In this document: piece after piece, positions 43,801 through 58,200 of the stretch
How positions within the stretch are numbered: the first letter of the stretch is position 1
Layout: each line of letters begins with the position of its first letter
Source of the DNA: Lineus longissimus
Lineage: Eukaryota > Nemertea > Pilidiophora > Heteronemertea > Lineidae
DNA: 64,000 nt
Assembly (NCBI RefSeq): GCF_910592395.1
Contig: NC_088312.1
Span: 16,749,292 to 16,813,291 of the forward strand
Reading direction: 5' to 3'
Translations under genes and position numbers: made by a program
Notes under the pieces: generated by a model
Seen by the model: only the letters and a program-made list of their open reading frames with translations
Told to the model about the DNA's origin: nothing
Database searches by the model: none

Positions 43801-46800
43801 TATTCTTTATGCGTATATATGGTTAGGTATTATAAACGCCTATTATACTTTCGCTTAGTCGTAATATTCAGCTATATGGTTTCATTCACTCCGTCAAACC
43901 TTGAGTTTTATCGGTAGGCATATTGTGATTTGATTGATTCCTAGTATCCTCATTCCTAGTATCCTTATTATTACCGATTAAGTACAGTAATATCTTGATA
44001 CAATCACACTCTGATTATTGTTTTCATTATTATCGTCATGTTTATTTGTTTAGGTAGTGAATTATATACATTTGTTTTCATATTCTTTATGCGTATATAT
44101 GGTTAGGTATTATAAACGCCTATTATACTTTCGCTTAGTCGTAATATTCAGCTATATGGTTTCATTCACTCCGTCAAACCTTGAGTTTTATCGATAGGCA
44201 TATTGTGATTTGATTGATTCCTAGTATCCTCATTCCTAGTATCCATTACCAATTAAGTACAGTAATATCTTGATACAATCACACTCTGATTATTATTTTC
44301 ATTATTAACGTCATATTTATTTGTTTAGGTAGTAAATTATATACATTTGTTTTCATATTCTTTATGCGTATATATGGTTAGGTATTATAAACGCCTATTA
44401 TACTTTCGCTTAGTCGTAATATTCAGCTATATGGTTTCATTCACTCCGTCAAACCTTGAGTTTTATCGATAGGCATATTGTGATTTGATTGATTCCTAGC
44501 ATCCTCATTCCTAGTATCCTTATTATTACCGATTAAGTACAGTAATATCTTGATACAATCACACTCTGATTATTGTTTTCATTATTATCGTCATATTTAT
44601 TTGTTTAGGTAGTGAATTATATACATTTGTTTTCATATTCTTTATGCGTATATATGGTTAGGTATTATAAACGCTTATTATACTTTCGCTTAGTCGTAAT
44701 ATTCAGCTATATGGTTTCATTCACTCCGTCAAACCTTGAGTTTTATCAATAGGCATATCGTGATTTGATTGATTCCTTGTATCCTCATTCCTAGTATACA
44801 GTAATATATTGATACAATTACACTCATTATCGTCACATTTATTTATTCACTCCGTCAAACCTTGAGTTTTATCGATAGGCATATTGTGATTTGATTGATT
44901 CCTAGTATCCTCATTCCTAGTATCCTTATTATTATCGATTAAGTACAGTAATATCTTGATACAATCACGCTCTGATTATTGTTTTCATTATTATCGTCAT
45001 ATTTATTTGTTTATGTTGTCAATTATATACATTTGTTTTCATGCGTATATAATGGTTACGTATTACAAACGCCTATTATACTGGTTTCATTCACTCCGGA
45101 TTTGATTGATTCCTTGTATCCTCATTCCTAGTATCCATTACCGATTAAGTACAGTAATATCTTGATACAATCACACTCTGATTATTGTTTCATTATTATC
45201 GTCATATTTATTTGTTTAGGTAGTGAATTATATACATTTGTTTTCATATTCTTTATGCGTATATATGGTTAGGTATTATAAACGCCTATTATACTTTCGC
45301 TTAGTCGTAATATTCAGCTATATGGTTTCATTCACTCCGTCAAACCTTGAGTTTTATCGGTAGGCATATTGTGATTTGATTGATTCCTAGTATCCTCATT
45401 CCTAGTATCCTTATTATTACCGATTAAGTACAGTAATATCTTGATACAATCACACTCTGATTATTGTTTTCATTATTATCGTCATATTTATTTGTTTAGG
45501 TAGTGAATTATATACATTTGTTTTCATATTCTTTATGCGTATATATGGTTAGGTATTATAAACGCCTATTATACTTTCGCTTAGTCGTAATATTCAGCTA
45601 TATGGTTTCATTCACTCCGTCAAACCTTGAGTTTTATCGATAGGCATATTGTGATTTGATTGATTCCTAGTATCCTCATTCCTAGTATCCATTACCGATT
45701 AAGTACAGTAATATCTTGATACAATCACACTCTGATTATTGTTTTCATTATTATCGTCATATTTATTTGTTTATGTTGTGAATTATATACATTTGTTTTC
45801 ATGCGTATATAATGGTTACGTATTATAAACGCCTATTATACTGGTTTCATTCACTCCGGATTTGATTGATTCCTTGTATCCTCATTCCTAGTATCCATTA
45901 CCGATTAAGTACAGTAATATCTTGATACAATCACACTCTGATTATTGTTTTCATTATTATCGTCATATTTATTTGTTTAGGTAGTAAATTATATACATTT
46001 GTTTTCATATTCTTTATTCGTATATATGGTTAGGTATTATAAACGCCTATTATACTTTCGCTTAGTCGTAATATTCAGCTATATGGTTTCATTCACTCCG
46101 TCAAACCTTGAGTTTTATCGATAGGCATATTGTGATTTGATTGATTCCTAGCATCCTCATTCCTAGTATCCTTATTATTACCGATTAAGTACAGTAATAT
46201 CTTGATACAATCACACTCTGATTATTGTTTTCATTATTATCGTCATATTTATTTGTTTAGGTAGTGAATTATATACATTTGTTTTCATATTCTTTATGCG
46301 TATATATGGTTAGGTATTATAAACGCCTATTATACTTTCGCTTAGTCGTAATATTCAGCTATATGGTTTCATTCACTCCGTCAAACCTTGAGTTTTATCG
46401 ATAGGCATATTGTGATTTGATTGATTCCTAGTATCCTCATTCCTAGTATCCATTACCGATTAAGTACAGTAATATCTTGATACAATCACACTCTGATTAT
46501 TGTTTTCATTATTATCGTCATATTTATTTGTTTAGGTAGTGAATTATATACATTTGTTTTCATATTCTTTATGCGTATATATGGTTAGGTATTATAAACG
46601 CCTATTATACTTTCGCTTAGTCGTAATATTCAGCTATATGGTTTCATTCACTCCGTCAAACCTTGAGTTTTATCGATAGGCATATTGTGATTTGATTGAT
46701 TCCTTGTATCCTCATTCCTAGTATACAGTAATATATTGATACAATTACACTCATTATCGTCACATTTATTTATTCACTCCGTCAAACCTTGAGTTTTATC

Positions 46801-49000
46801 GATAGGCATATTGTGATTTGATTGATTCCTAGTATCCTCATTCCTAGTATCCTTATTATTATCGATTAAGTACAGTAATATCTTGATACAATCACACTCT
46901 GATTATTGTTTTCATTATTATCGTCATATTTATTTGTTTATGTTGTCAATTAAATACATTTGTTTTCATGCGTATATAATGGTTACGTATTATAAACGCC
47001 TATTATACTGGTTTCATTCACTCCGGATTTGATTGATTCCTTGTATCCTCATTCCTAGTATCCATTACCGATTAAGTACAGTAATATCTTGATACAATCA
47101 CACTCTGATTATTGTTTTCATTATTATCGTCATATTTATTTGTTTAGGTAGTGAATTATATACATTTGTTTTCATATTCTTTATGCGTATATATGGTTAG
47201 GTATTATAAACGCCTATTATACTTTCGCTTAGTCGTAATATTCAGCTATATGGTTTCATTCACTCCGTCAAACCTTGAGTTTTATCGGTAGGCATATTGT
47301 GATTTGATTGATTCCTAGTATCCTCATTCCTAGTATCCTTATTATTACCGATTAAGTACAGTAATATCTTGATACAATCACACTCTGATTATTGTTTTCA
47401 TTATTATCGTCATATTTATTTGTTTAGGTAGTGAATTATATACATTTGTTTTCATATTCTTTATGCGTATATATGGTTAGGTATTATAAACGCCTATTAT
47501 ACTTTCGCTTAGTCGTAATATTCAGCTATATGGTTTCATTCACTCCGTCAAACCTTGAGTTTTATCGATAGGCATATTGTGATTTGATTGATTCCTAGTA
47601 TCCTCATTCCTAGTATCCATTACCGATTAAGTACAGTAATATCTTGATACAATCACACTCTGATTATTGTTTTCATTATTATCGTCATATTTATTTGTTT
47701 AGGTAGTGAATTATATACATTTGTTTTCATGCGTATATAATGGTTACGTATTATAAACGCCTATTATACTGGTTTCATTCACTCCGGATTTGATTGATTC
47801 CTTGTATCCTCATTCCTAGTATCCATTACCGATTAAGTACAGTAATATCTTGATACAATCACACTCTGATTATTGTTTTCATTATTATCGTCATATTTAT
47901 TTGTTTAGGTAGTAAATTATATACATTTGTTTTCATATTCTTTATTCGTATATATGGTTAGGTATTATAAACGCCTATTATACTTTCGCTTAGTCGTAAT
48001 ATTCAGCTATATGGTTTCATTCACTCCGTCAAACCTTGAGTTTTATCGATAGGCATATTGTGATTTGATTGATTCCTAGCATCCTCATTCCTAGTATCCT
48101 TATTATTACCGATTAAGTACAGTAATATCTTGATAGAATCACACTCTGATTATTGTTTTCATTATTATCGTCATATTTATTTGTTTAGGTAGTGAATTAT
48201 ATACATTTGTTTTCATATTCTTTATGCGTATATATGGTTAGGTATTATAAACGCCTATTATACTTTCGCTTAGTCGTAATATTCAGCTATATGGTTTCAT
48301 TCACTCCGTCAAACCTTGAGTTTTATCGATAGGCATATTGTGATTTGATTGATTCCTAGTATCCTCATTCCTAGTATCCATTACCGATTAAGTACAGTAA
48401 TATCTTGATACAATCACACTCTGATTATTGTTTTCATTATTATCGTCATATTTATTTGTTTAGGTAGTGAATTATATACATTTGTTTTCATATTCTTTAT
48501 GCGTATATATGGTTAGGTATTATAAAAGCCTATTATACTTTCGCTTAGTCGTAATATTCAGCTATATGGTTTCATTCACTCCGTCAAACCTTGAATTTTA
48601 TCGATAGGCATATCGTGATTTGATTGATTCCTTGTATCCTCATTCCTAGTATACAGTAATATATTGATACAATTACACTCATTATCGTCACATTTATTTA
48701 TTCACTCCGTCAAACCTTGAGTTTTATCGATAGGCATATTGTGATTTGATTGATTCCTAGTATCCTCATTCCTAGTATCCTTATTATTATCGATTAAGTA
48801 CAGTAATATCTTGATACAATCACACTCTGATTATTGTTTTCATTATTATCGTCATATTTATTTGTTTATGTTGTCAATTATATACATTTGTTTTCATGCG
48901 TATATAATGGTTACGTATTATAAACGCCTATTATACTGGTTTCATTCACTCCGGATTTGATTGATTCCTTGTATCCTCATTCCTAGTATCCATTACCGAT
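40860..49000. repeat. Large duplicated blocks within the array, offset 3374 bp
   Basis: Rare variants recur at a fixed distance: CACGCTCTGA at 41591 and 44966 (3375), GTCAATTAAATAC at 43571 and 46945 (3374), ATCGGTAGGC near 41985 and 45359 and near 43913 and 47287 (3374 each). A nested 1928-bp spacing (41985 to 43913, 45359 to 47287, 47287 to 49214) lies within. These mark unequal-crossover or conversion blocks of several monomers. Confidence 0.8.
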
Positions 49001-49799
49001 TAAGTACAGTAATATCTTGATACAATCACACTCTGATTATTGTTTTCATTATTATCGTCATATTTATTTGTTTAGGTAGTGAATTATATACATTTGTTTT
49101 CATATTCTTTATGCGTATATATGGTTAGGTATTATAAACGCCTATTATACTTTCGCTTAGTCGTAATATTCAGCTATATGGTTTCATTCACTCCGTCAAA
49201 CCTTGAGTTTTATCGGTAGGCATATTGTGATTTGATTGATTCCTAGTATCCTCATTCCTAGTATCCATTTCCGATTAAGTACAGTAATATCTTGATACAA
49301 TCACACTCTGATTATTGTTTTCATTATTATCGTCATATTTATTTGTTTAGGTAGTGAATTATATACATTTGTTTTCATATTCTTTATGCGTATATATGGT
49401 TAGGTATTATAAACGCCTATTATACTTTCGCTTAGTCGTAATATTCAGCTATATGGTTTCATTCACTCCGTCAAACCTTGAGTTTTATCGGTAGGCATAT
49501 TGTGATTTGATTGATTCCTAGTATCCTCATTCCTAGTATCCTTATTATTACCGATTAAGTACAGTAATATCTTGATACAATCACACTCTGATTATTGTTT
49601 TCATTATTATCGTCATATTTATTTGTTTAGGTAGTGAATTATATACATTTGTTTTCATATTCTTTATGCGTATATATGGTTAGGTATTATAAACGCCTAT
49701 TATACTTTCGCTTAGTCGTAATATTCAGCTATATGGTTTCATTCACTCCGTCAAACCTTGAGTTTTATCGATAGGCATATTGTGATTTGATTGATTCCT

Positions 49800-52700
49800 T
49801 GTATCCTCATTCCTAGTATCCATTACCGATTAAGTACAGTAATATCTTGATACAATCACACTCTGATTATTGTTTTCATTATTATCGTCATATTTATTTG
49901 TTAAGGTAGTGAATTATATACATTTGTTTTCATATTCTTTATGCGTATATATGGTTAGGTATTATAAACGCCTATTATACTTTCGCTTAGTCGTAATATT
50001 CAGCTATATGGTTTCATTCACTCCGTCAAACCTTGAGTTTTATCGATAGGCATATCGTGATTTGATTGATTCCTTGTATCCTCATTCCTAGTATACAGTA
50101 ATATATTGATACAATTACACTCATTATCGTCACATTTATTTATTCACTCCGTCAAACCTTGAGTTTTATCGATAGGCATATTGTGATTTGATTGATTCCT
50201 TGTATCCTCATTCCTAGTATCCATTATCGATTAAGTACAGTAATATCTTGATACAATCACACTCTGATTATTGTTTTCATTATTATCGTCATATTTATTT
50301 GTTAAGGTAGTGAATTATATACATTTGTTTTCATATTCTTTATGCGTATATATGGTTAGGTATTATAAACGCCTATTATACTTTCGCTTAGTCGTAATAT
50401 TCAGCTATATGGTTTCATTCACTCCGTCAAACCTTGAGTTTTATCGATAGGCATATAGTGATTTGATTGATTCCTTGTATCCTCATTCCTAGTATACAGT
50501 AATATATTGATACAATAACACTCATTATCGTCACATTTATTTATTTATACTTTCGCTTAGTCGTAATATTCAGCTATATGGTTTCATTCACTCCGTCAAA
50601 CCTTGAGTTTTATCGATAGGCATATTGTGATTTGATTGATTCCTAGTATCCTCATTCCTAGTATCCTTATTATTATCGATTAAGTACAGTAATATCTTGA
50701 TACAATCACACTCTGATTATTGTTTTCATTATTATCGTCATATTCATTTATTTATGTTGTCAATTATATACATTTGTTTTCATGCGTATATAATGGTTAC
50801 GTATTATAAACGCCTATTATACTGGTTTCATTCACTCCGGATTTGATTGATTCCTTGTATCCTCATTCCTAGTATCCATTACCGATTAAGTACAGTAATA
50901 TCTTGATACAATCACACTCTGATTATTGTTTTCATTATTATCGTCATATTTATTTGTTTTGGTAGTGAATTATATACATTTGTTTTCATATTCTTTATGC
51001 GTATATATGTTTAGGTATTATAAACGCCTATTATACTTTCGCTTAGTCGTAATATTCAGCTATATGGTTTCATTCACTCCGTCAAACCTTGAGTTTTATC
51101 GATAGGCATATTGTGATTTGATTGATTCCTAGTATCCTCATTCCTAGTATCCATTACCGATTAAGTACAGTAATATCTTGATACAATCACACTCTGATTA
51201 TTGTTTTCATTATTATCGTCATATTTATTTGTTAAGGTAGTGAATTATATACATTTGTTTACATATTCTTTATGCGTATATATGGTTAGGTATTATAAAC
51301 GCCTATTATACTTTCGCTTAGTCGTAATATTCAGCTATATGGTTTCATTCACTCCGTCAAACCTTGAGTTTTATCGATAGGCATATCGTGATTTGATTGA
51401 TTCCTTGTATCCTCATTCCTAGTATACAGTAATATATTGATACAATTACACTCATTATCGTCACATTTATTTATTCACTCCGTCAAACCTTGAGTTTTAT
51501 CGATAGGCATATTGTGATTTGATTGATTCCTAGTATCCTCATTCCTAGTATCCTTATTATTATCGATTAAGTACAGTAATATCTTGATACAATCACACTC
51601 TGATTATTGTTTTCATTATTATCGTCATATTTATTTGTTTTTGTTGTGAATTATATACATTTGTTTTCATGCGTATATAATGGTTACGTATTATAAACCC
51701 CTATTATACTGGTTTCATTCACTCCGGATTTGATTGATTCCTTGTATCCTCATTCCTAGTATCCATTACCGATTAAGTACAGTAATATCTTGATACAATC
51801 ACACTCTGATTATTGTTTTCATTATTATCGTCATATTTATTTGTTAAGGTAGTGAATTATATACATTTGTTTTCATATTCTTTATGCGTATATATGGTTA
51901 GGTATTATAAACGCCTATTATACTTTCGCTTAGTCGTAATATTCAGCTATATGGTTTCATTCACTCCGTCAAACCTTGAGTTTTATCGATAGGCATATCG
52001 TGATTTGATTGATTCCTTGTATCCTCATTCCTAGTATACAGTAATATATTGATACAATTACACTCATTATCGTCACATTTATTTATTCACTCCGTCAAAC
52101 CTTGAGTTTTATCGATAGGCATATTGTGATTTGATTGATTCCTTGTATCCTCATTCCTAGTATCCATTATCGATTAAGTACAGTAATATCTTGATACAAT
52201 CACACTCTGATTATTGTTTTCATTATTATCGTCATATTTATTTGTTAAGGTAGTGAATTATATACATTTGTTTTCATATTCTTTATGCGTATATATGGTT
52301 AGGTATTATAAACGCCTATTATACTTTCGCTTAGTCGTAATATTCAGCTATATGGTTTCATTCACTCCGTCAAACCTTGAGTTTTATCGATAGGCATATC
52401 GTGATTTGATTGATTCCTTGTATCCTCATTCCTAGTATACAGTAATATATTGATACAATTACACTCATTATCGTCACATTTATTTATTTATACTTTCGCT
52501 TAGTCGTAATATTCAGCTATATGGTTTCATTCACTCCGTCAAACCTTGAGTTTTATCGATAGGCATATTGTGATTTGATTGATTCCTAGTATCCTCATTC
52601 CTAGTATCCTTATTATTATCGATTAAGTACAGTAATATCTTGATACAATCACACTCTGATTATTGTTTTCATTATTATCGTCATATTCATTTATTTATGT

Positions 52701-53700
52701 TGTCAATTATATACATTTGTTTTCATGCGTATATAATGGTTACGTATTATAAACGCCTATTATACTGGTTTCATTCACTCCGGATTTGATTGATTCCTTG
52801 TATCCTCATTCCTAGTATCCATTACCGATTAAGTACAGTAATATCTTGATACAATCACACTCTGATTATTGTTTTCATTATTATCGTCATATTTATTTGT
52901 TTTGGTAGTGAATTATATACATTTGTTTTCATATTCTTTATGCGTATATATGTTTAGGTATTATAAACGCCTATTATACTTTCGCTTAGTCGTAATATTC
53001 AGCTATATGGTTTCATTCACTCCGTCAAACCTTGAGTTTTATCGATAGGCATATTGTGATTTGATTGATTCCTAGTATCCTCATTCCTAGTATCCATTAC
53101 CGATTAAGTACAGTAATATCTTGATACAATCACACTCTGATTATTGTTTTCATTATTATCGTCATATTTATTTGTTAAGGTAGTGAATTATATACATTTG
53201 TTTACATATTCTTTATGCGTATATATGGTTAGGTATTATAAACGCCTATTATACTTTCGCTTAGTCGTAATATTCAGCTATATGGTTTCATTCACTCCGT
53301 CAAACCTTGAGTTTTATCGATAGGCATATCGTGATTTGATTGATTCCTTGTATCCTCATTCCTAGTATACAGTAATATATTGATACAATTACACTCATTA
53401 TCGTCACATTTATTTATTCACTCCGTCAAACCTTGAGTTTTATCGATAGGCATATTGTGATTTGATTGATTCCTAGTATCCTCATTCCTAGTATCCTTAT
53501 TATTATCGATTAAGTACAGTAATATCTTGATACAATCACACTCTGATTATTGTTTTCATTATTATCGTCATATTTATTTGTTTATGTTGTGAATTATATA
53601 CATTTGTTTTCATGCGTATATAATGGTTACGTATTATAAACCCCTATTATACTGGTTTCATTCACTCCGGATTTGATTGATTCCTTGTATCCTCATTCCT
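49800..53700. repeat. Tandem pair of 1.94-kb satellite blocks
   Basis: Shared private variants: TTTATTTATACTTTCGC at about 50540 and 52485, TATTCATTTATTTATG at about 50743 and 52685, ATAAACCCCTATTATAC at about 51697 and 53638, TATATGTTTAGG at about 51005 and 52948. All are offset about 1942-1945 bp. Confidence 0.75.
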
Positions 53701-55269
53701 AGTATCCATTACCGATTAAGTACAGTAATATCTTGATACAATCACACTCTGATTATTGTTTTCATTATTATCGTCATATTTATTTGTTTAGGTAGTGAAT
53801 TATATACATTTGTTTTCATATTCTTTATGCGTATATATGGTTAGGTATTATAAACGCCTATTATACTTTCGCTTAGTCGTAATATTCAGCTATATGGTTT
53901 CATTCACTCCGTCAAACCTTGAGTTTTATCGGTAGGCATATCGTGATTTGATTGATTCCTAGTATCCTCATTGCTAGTATCCTTATTATTACCGATTAAG
54001 TACAGGAATATCTTGATACAATCACACTCTGATTATTGTTTTCATTATTATCGTCATATTTATTTGTTTAGGTAGTGAATTATATACATTTGTTTTCATA
54101 TTCTTTATGCGTATATATGTTTAGGTATTATAAACGCCTATTATACTTTCGCTTAGTCGTAATATTCAGCTATATCGTTTCATTCACTCCGTCAAACCTT
54201 GAGTTTTATCGATAGGCATATTGTGATTTGATTGATTCCTAGTATCCTCATTCCTAGTATCCATTACCGATTAAGTACAGTAATATCTTGATACAATCAC
54301 ACTCTGATTATTGTTTTCATCATTATCGTCATATTTATTTGTATTATACTTTCGCTTAGTCGTAATATTCAGCTATATGGTTTCATTCACTCCGTCAAAC
54401 CTTGAGTTTTATCGATAGGCATATTGTGATTTGATTGATTCCTAGTATCCTCATTCCTAGTATCCTTATTATTACCGATTAAGTACAGTAATATCTTGAT
54501 ACAATCACACTGATTATTGTTTTCATTATTATCGTCATATTTATTTGTTTAGGTAGTGAATTATATACATTTGTTTTCATATTCTTTATGTGTATATATG
54601 GTTAGGTATTATAAACGCCTATTATACTTTCGCTTAGTCGTAATATTCAGCTATATGGTTTCATTCACTCCGTCAAACCTTGAGTTTTATCGATAGGCAT
54701 ATTGTGATTTGATTGATTCCTAGTATCCTCATTCCTAGTATCCATTACCGATTAAGTACAGTAATATCTTGATACAATCACACTCTGATTATTGTTTTCA
54801 TTATTATCGTCATATTTATTTGTTAAGGTAGTGAATTATATACATTTGTTTTCATATTCTTTATGCGTATATAGGTATTATAAACGCCTATTATACTTTC
54901 GCTTAGTCGTAATATTCAGCTATATGGTTTCATTCACTCCGTCAAACCTTGAGTTTTATCGATAGGCATATTGTGATTTGATTGATTCCTAGTATCCTCA
55001 TTCCTAGTATCCATTACCGATTAAGTACAGTAATATCTTGATACAATCACACTCTGATTATTGTTTTCATTATTATCGTCATATTTATTTGTTTAGGTAG
55101 TGAATTATATACATTTGTTTTCATATTCTTTATGCGTATATATGGTTAGGTATTATAAACGCCTATTATACTTTCGCTTAGTCGTAATATTCAGCTATAT
55201 GGTTTCATTCACTCCGTCAAACCTTGAGTTTTATCGATAGGTATATTGTGATTTGATTGATTCCTAGTA

Positions 55270-58200
55270 TCCTCATTCCTAGTATCCTCATTCCTAGTAT
55301 CCTTATTATTATCGATTAAGCACAGTAATATCTTGATACAATCACACTCTGATTATTGTTTTCATTATTATCGTCATATTTATTTGTTTATGTTGTCAAT
55401 TATATACATTTGTTTTCATGCGTATATAATGGTTACGTATTATAAACGCCTATTATACTGGTTTCATTCACTCCGGATTTGATTGATTCCTTGTATCCTC
55501 ATTCCTAGTATCCATTACCGATTAAGTACAGTAATATCTTGATACAATCACACTCTGATTATTGTTTTCATTATTATCGTCATATTTATTTGTTTATGTT
55601 GTGAATTATATACATTTGTTTTCATGCGTATATAATGGTTACGCCTATTATACTGGTTTCATTCACTCCGGATTTGATTGATTCCTTGTATCCTCATTCC
55701 TAGTATCCATTACCGATTAAGTACAGTAATATTTTGATACAATCACACTCTCATTATTGTTTTCATTATTATCGTCATATTTATTTGTTTAGGTAGTGAA
55801 TTATATACATTTGTTTTCATATTCTATATGCGTATATATGGTTAGGTATTATAAACGCCTATCATACTTTCGCTTAGTCGTAATATTCAGCTATATGGTT
55901 TCATTCACTCCGTCAAACCTTGAATTTTATCGATAGGCATATTGTGATTTGATTGATTCCTAGTATCCTCATTCCTAGAATCCTTATTATTATCGATTAA
56001 GTACAGTAATATCTTGATACAATCACACTCTGATTATTGTTTTCATTATTATCGTCATATTTATTTGTTTATGTTGTCAATTATATACATTTGTTTTCAT
56101 GCGTATATAATGATTACGTATTATAAACGCCTATTATACTGGTTTCATTCACTCCGGATTTGATTGATTCCTTGTATCCTCATTCCTAGTATCCATTACC
56201 GATTAAGTACAGTAATATCTTGATACAATCACACTCTGATTATTGTTTTCATTATTATCGTCATATTTATTTGTTTAGGTAGTGAATTATATACATTTGT
56301 TTTCATATTCTTTATGCGTATATATGGTTAGGTATTATAAACGCCTATTATACTTTCGCTTAGTCGTAATATTCAGCTATATGGTTTCATTCACTCCGTC
56401 AAACCTTGAGTTTTATCGATAGGCATATTGTGATTTGATTGATTCCTTGTATCCTCATTCCTAGTATACAGTAATATATTGATACAATTACACTCATTAT
56501 CGTCACATTTATTTATTCACTCCGTCAAACCTTGAGTTTTATCGATAGGCATATTGTGATTTGATTGATTCCTAGTATCCTCATTCCTAGTATCCTTATT
56601 ATTACCGATTAAGTACAGTAATATCTTGATACAATCACACTCTGATTATTGTTTTCATTATTATCCTCATGTTTATTTGTTTAGGTAGTGAATTATATAC
56701 ATTTGTTTTCATATTCTTTATGCGTATATATGGTTAGGTATTATAAAAGCCTATTATACTTTCGCTTTCATTTGTTTTCATGCGTATATAATGATTACGT
56801 ATTATAAACGCCTATTATACTGGTTTCATTCACTCCGGATTTGATTGATTCCTTGTATCCTCATTCCTAGTATCCATTACCGATTAAGTACAGTAATATC
56901 TTGATACAATCACACTCTGATTATTGTTTTCATTATTATCGTCATATTTATTTGTTAAGGTAGTGAATTATATACATTTGTTTTCATATTCTTTATGCGT
57001 ATATATGGTTAGGTATTATAAACGCCTATTATACTTTCGCTTAGTCGTAATATTCAGCTATATGGTTTCATTCACTCCGTCAAACCTTGAGTTTTATCGA
57101 TAGGCATATTGTGATTTGATTGATTCCTAGGATCCTCATTCCTAGTATCCATTACCGATTAAGTACAGTAATATCTTGATACAATCACACTCTGATTATT
57201 GTTTTCATTATTATCGTCATATTTATTTGTTTATGTTGTCAATTATATACATTTGTTTTCATGCGTATATAATGATTACGTATTATAAACGCCTATTATA
57301 CTGGTTTCATTCACTCCGGATTTGATTGATTCCTTGTATCCTCATTCCTAGTATCCATTACCGATTAAGTACAGTAATATCTTGATACAATCACACTCTG
57401 ATTATTGTTTTCATTATTATCGTCATATTTATTTGTTAAGGTAGTGAATTATATACATTTGTTTTCATATTCTTTATGCGTATATATGGTTAAGTATTAT
57501 AAACGCCTATTATACTTTCGCTTAGTCGTAATATTCAGCTATATGGTTTCATTCACTCTGTCAAACCTTGAGTTTTATCGATAGGCATATTGTGATTTGA
57601 TTGATTCCTAGTATCCTCATTCCTAGTATCCTTATTATTACCGATTAAGTACAGTAATATCTTGATACAATCACACTCTGATTATTGTTTTCATTATTAT
57701 CGTCATTTTTATTTGTTTATGTTGTGAATTATATACATTTGTTTTCATGCGTATATAATGGTTACCTATTATAAACGCCTATTATACTGGTTTCATTCAC
57801 TCCGGATTTGATTGATTCCTTGTATCCTCATTCCAAGTATCCATTACCGATTAAGTACAGTAATATCTTGATACAATCACACTCTGATTATTGTTTTCAT
57901 TATTATCGTCATATTTATTTGTTTAGCTAGTGAATTATATACATTTGTTTTCATATTCTTTATGCGTATATATGATTAGGTATTATAAACGCCTATTATA
58001 CTTTCGCTTAGTCGTAATATTCAGCTATATGGTTTCATTCACTCCGTCAAACCTTGAGTTTTATCGATAGGCATATCGTGATTTGATTGATTCCTTGTAT
58101 CCTCATTCCTAGTATACAGTAATATATTGATACAATTACACTCATTATCGTCACATTTATTTATTCACTCCGTCAAACCTTGAGTTTTATCGATAGGCAT

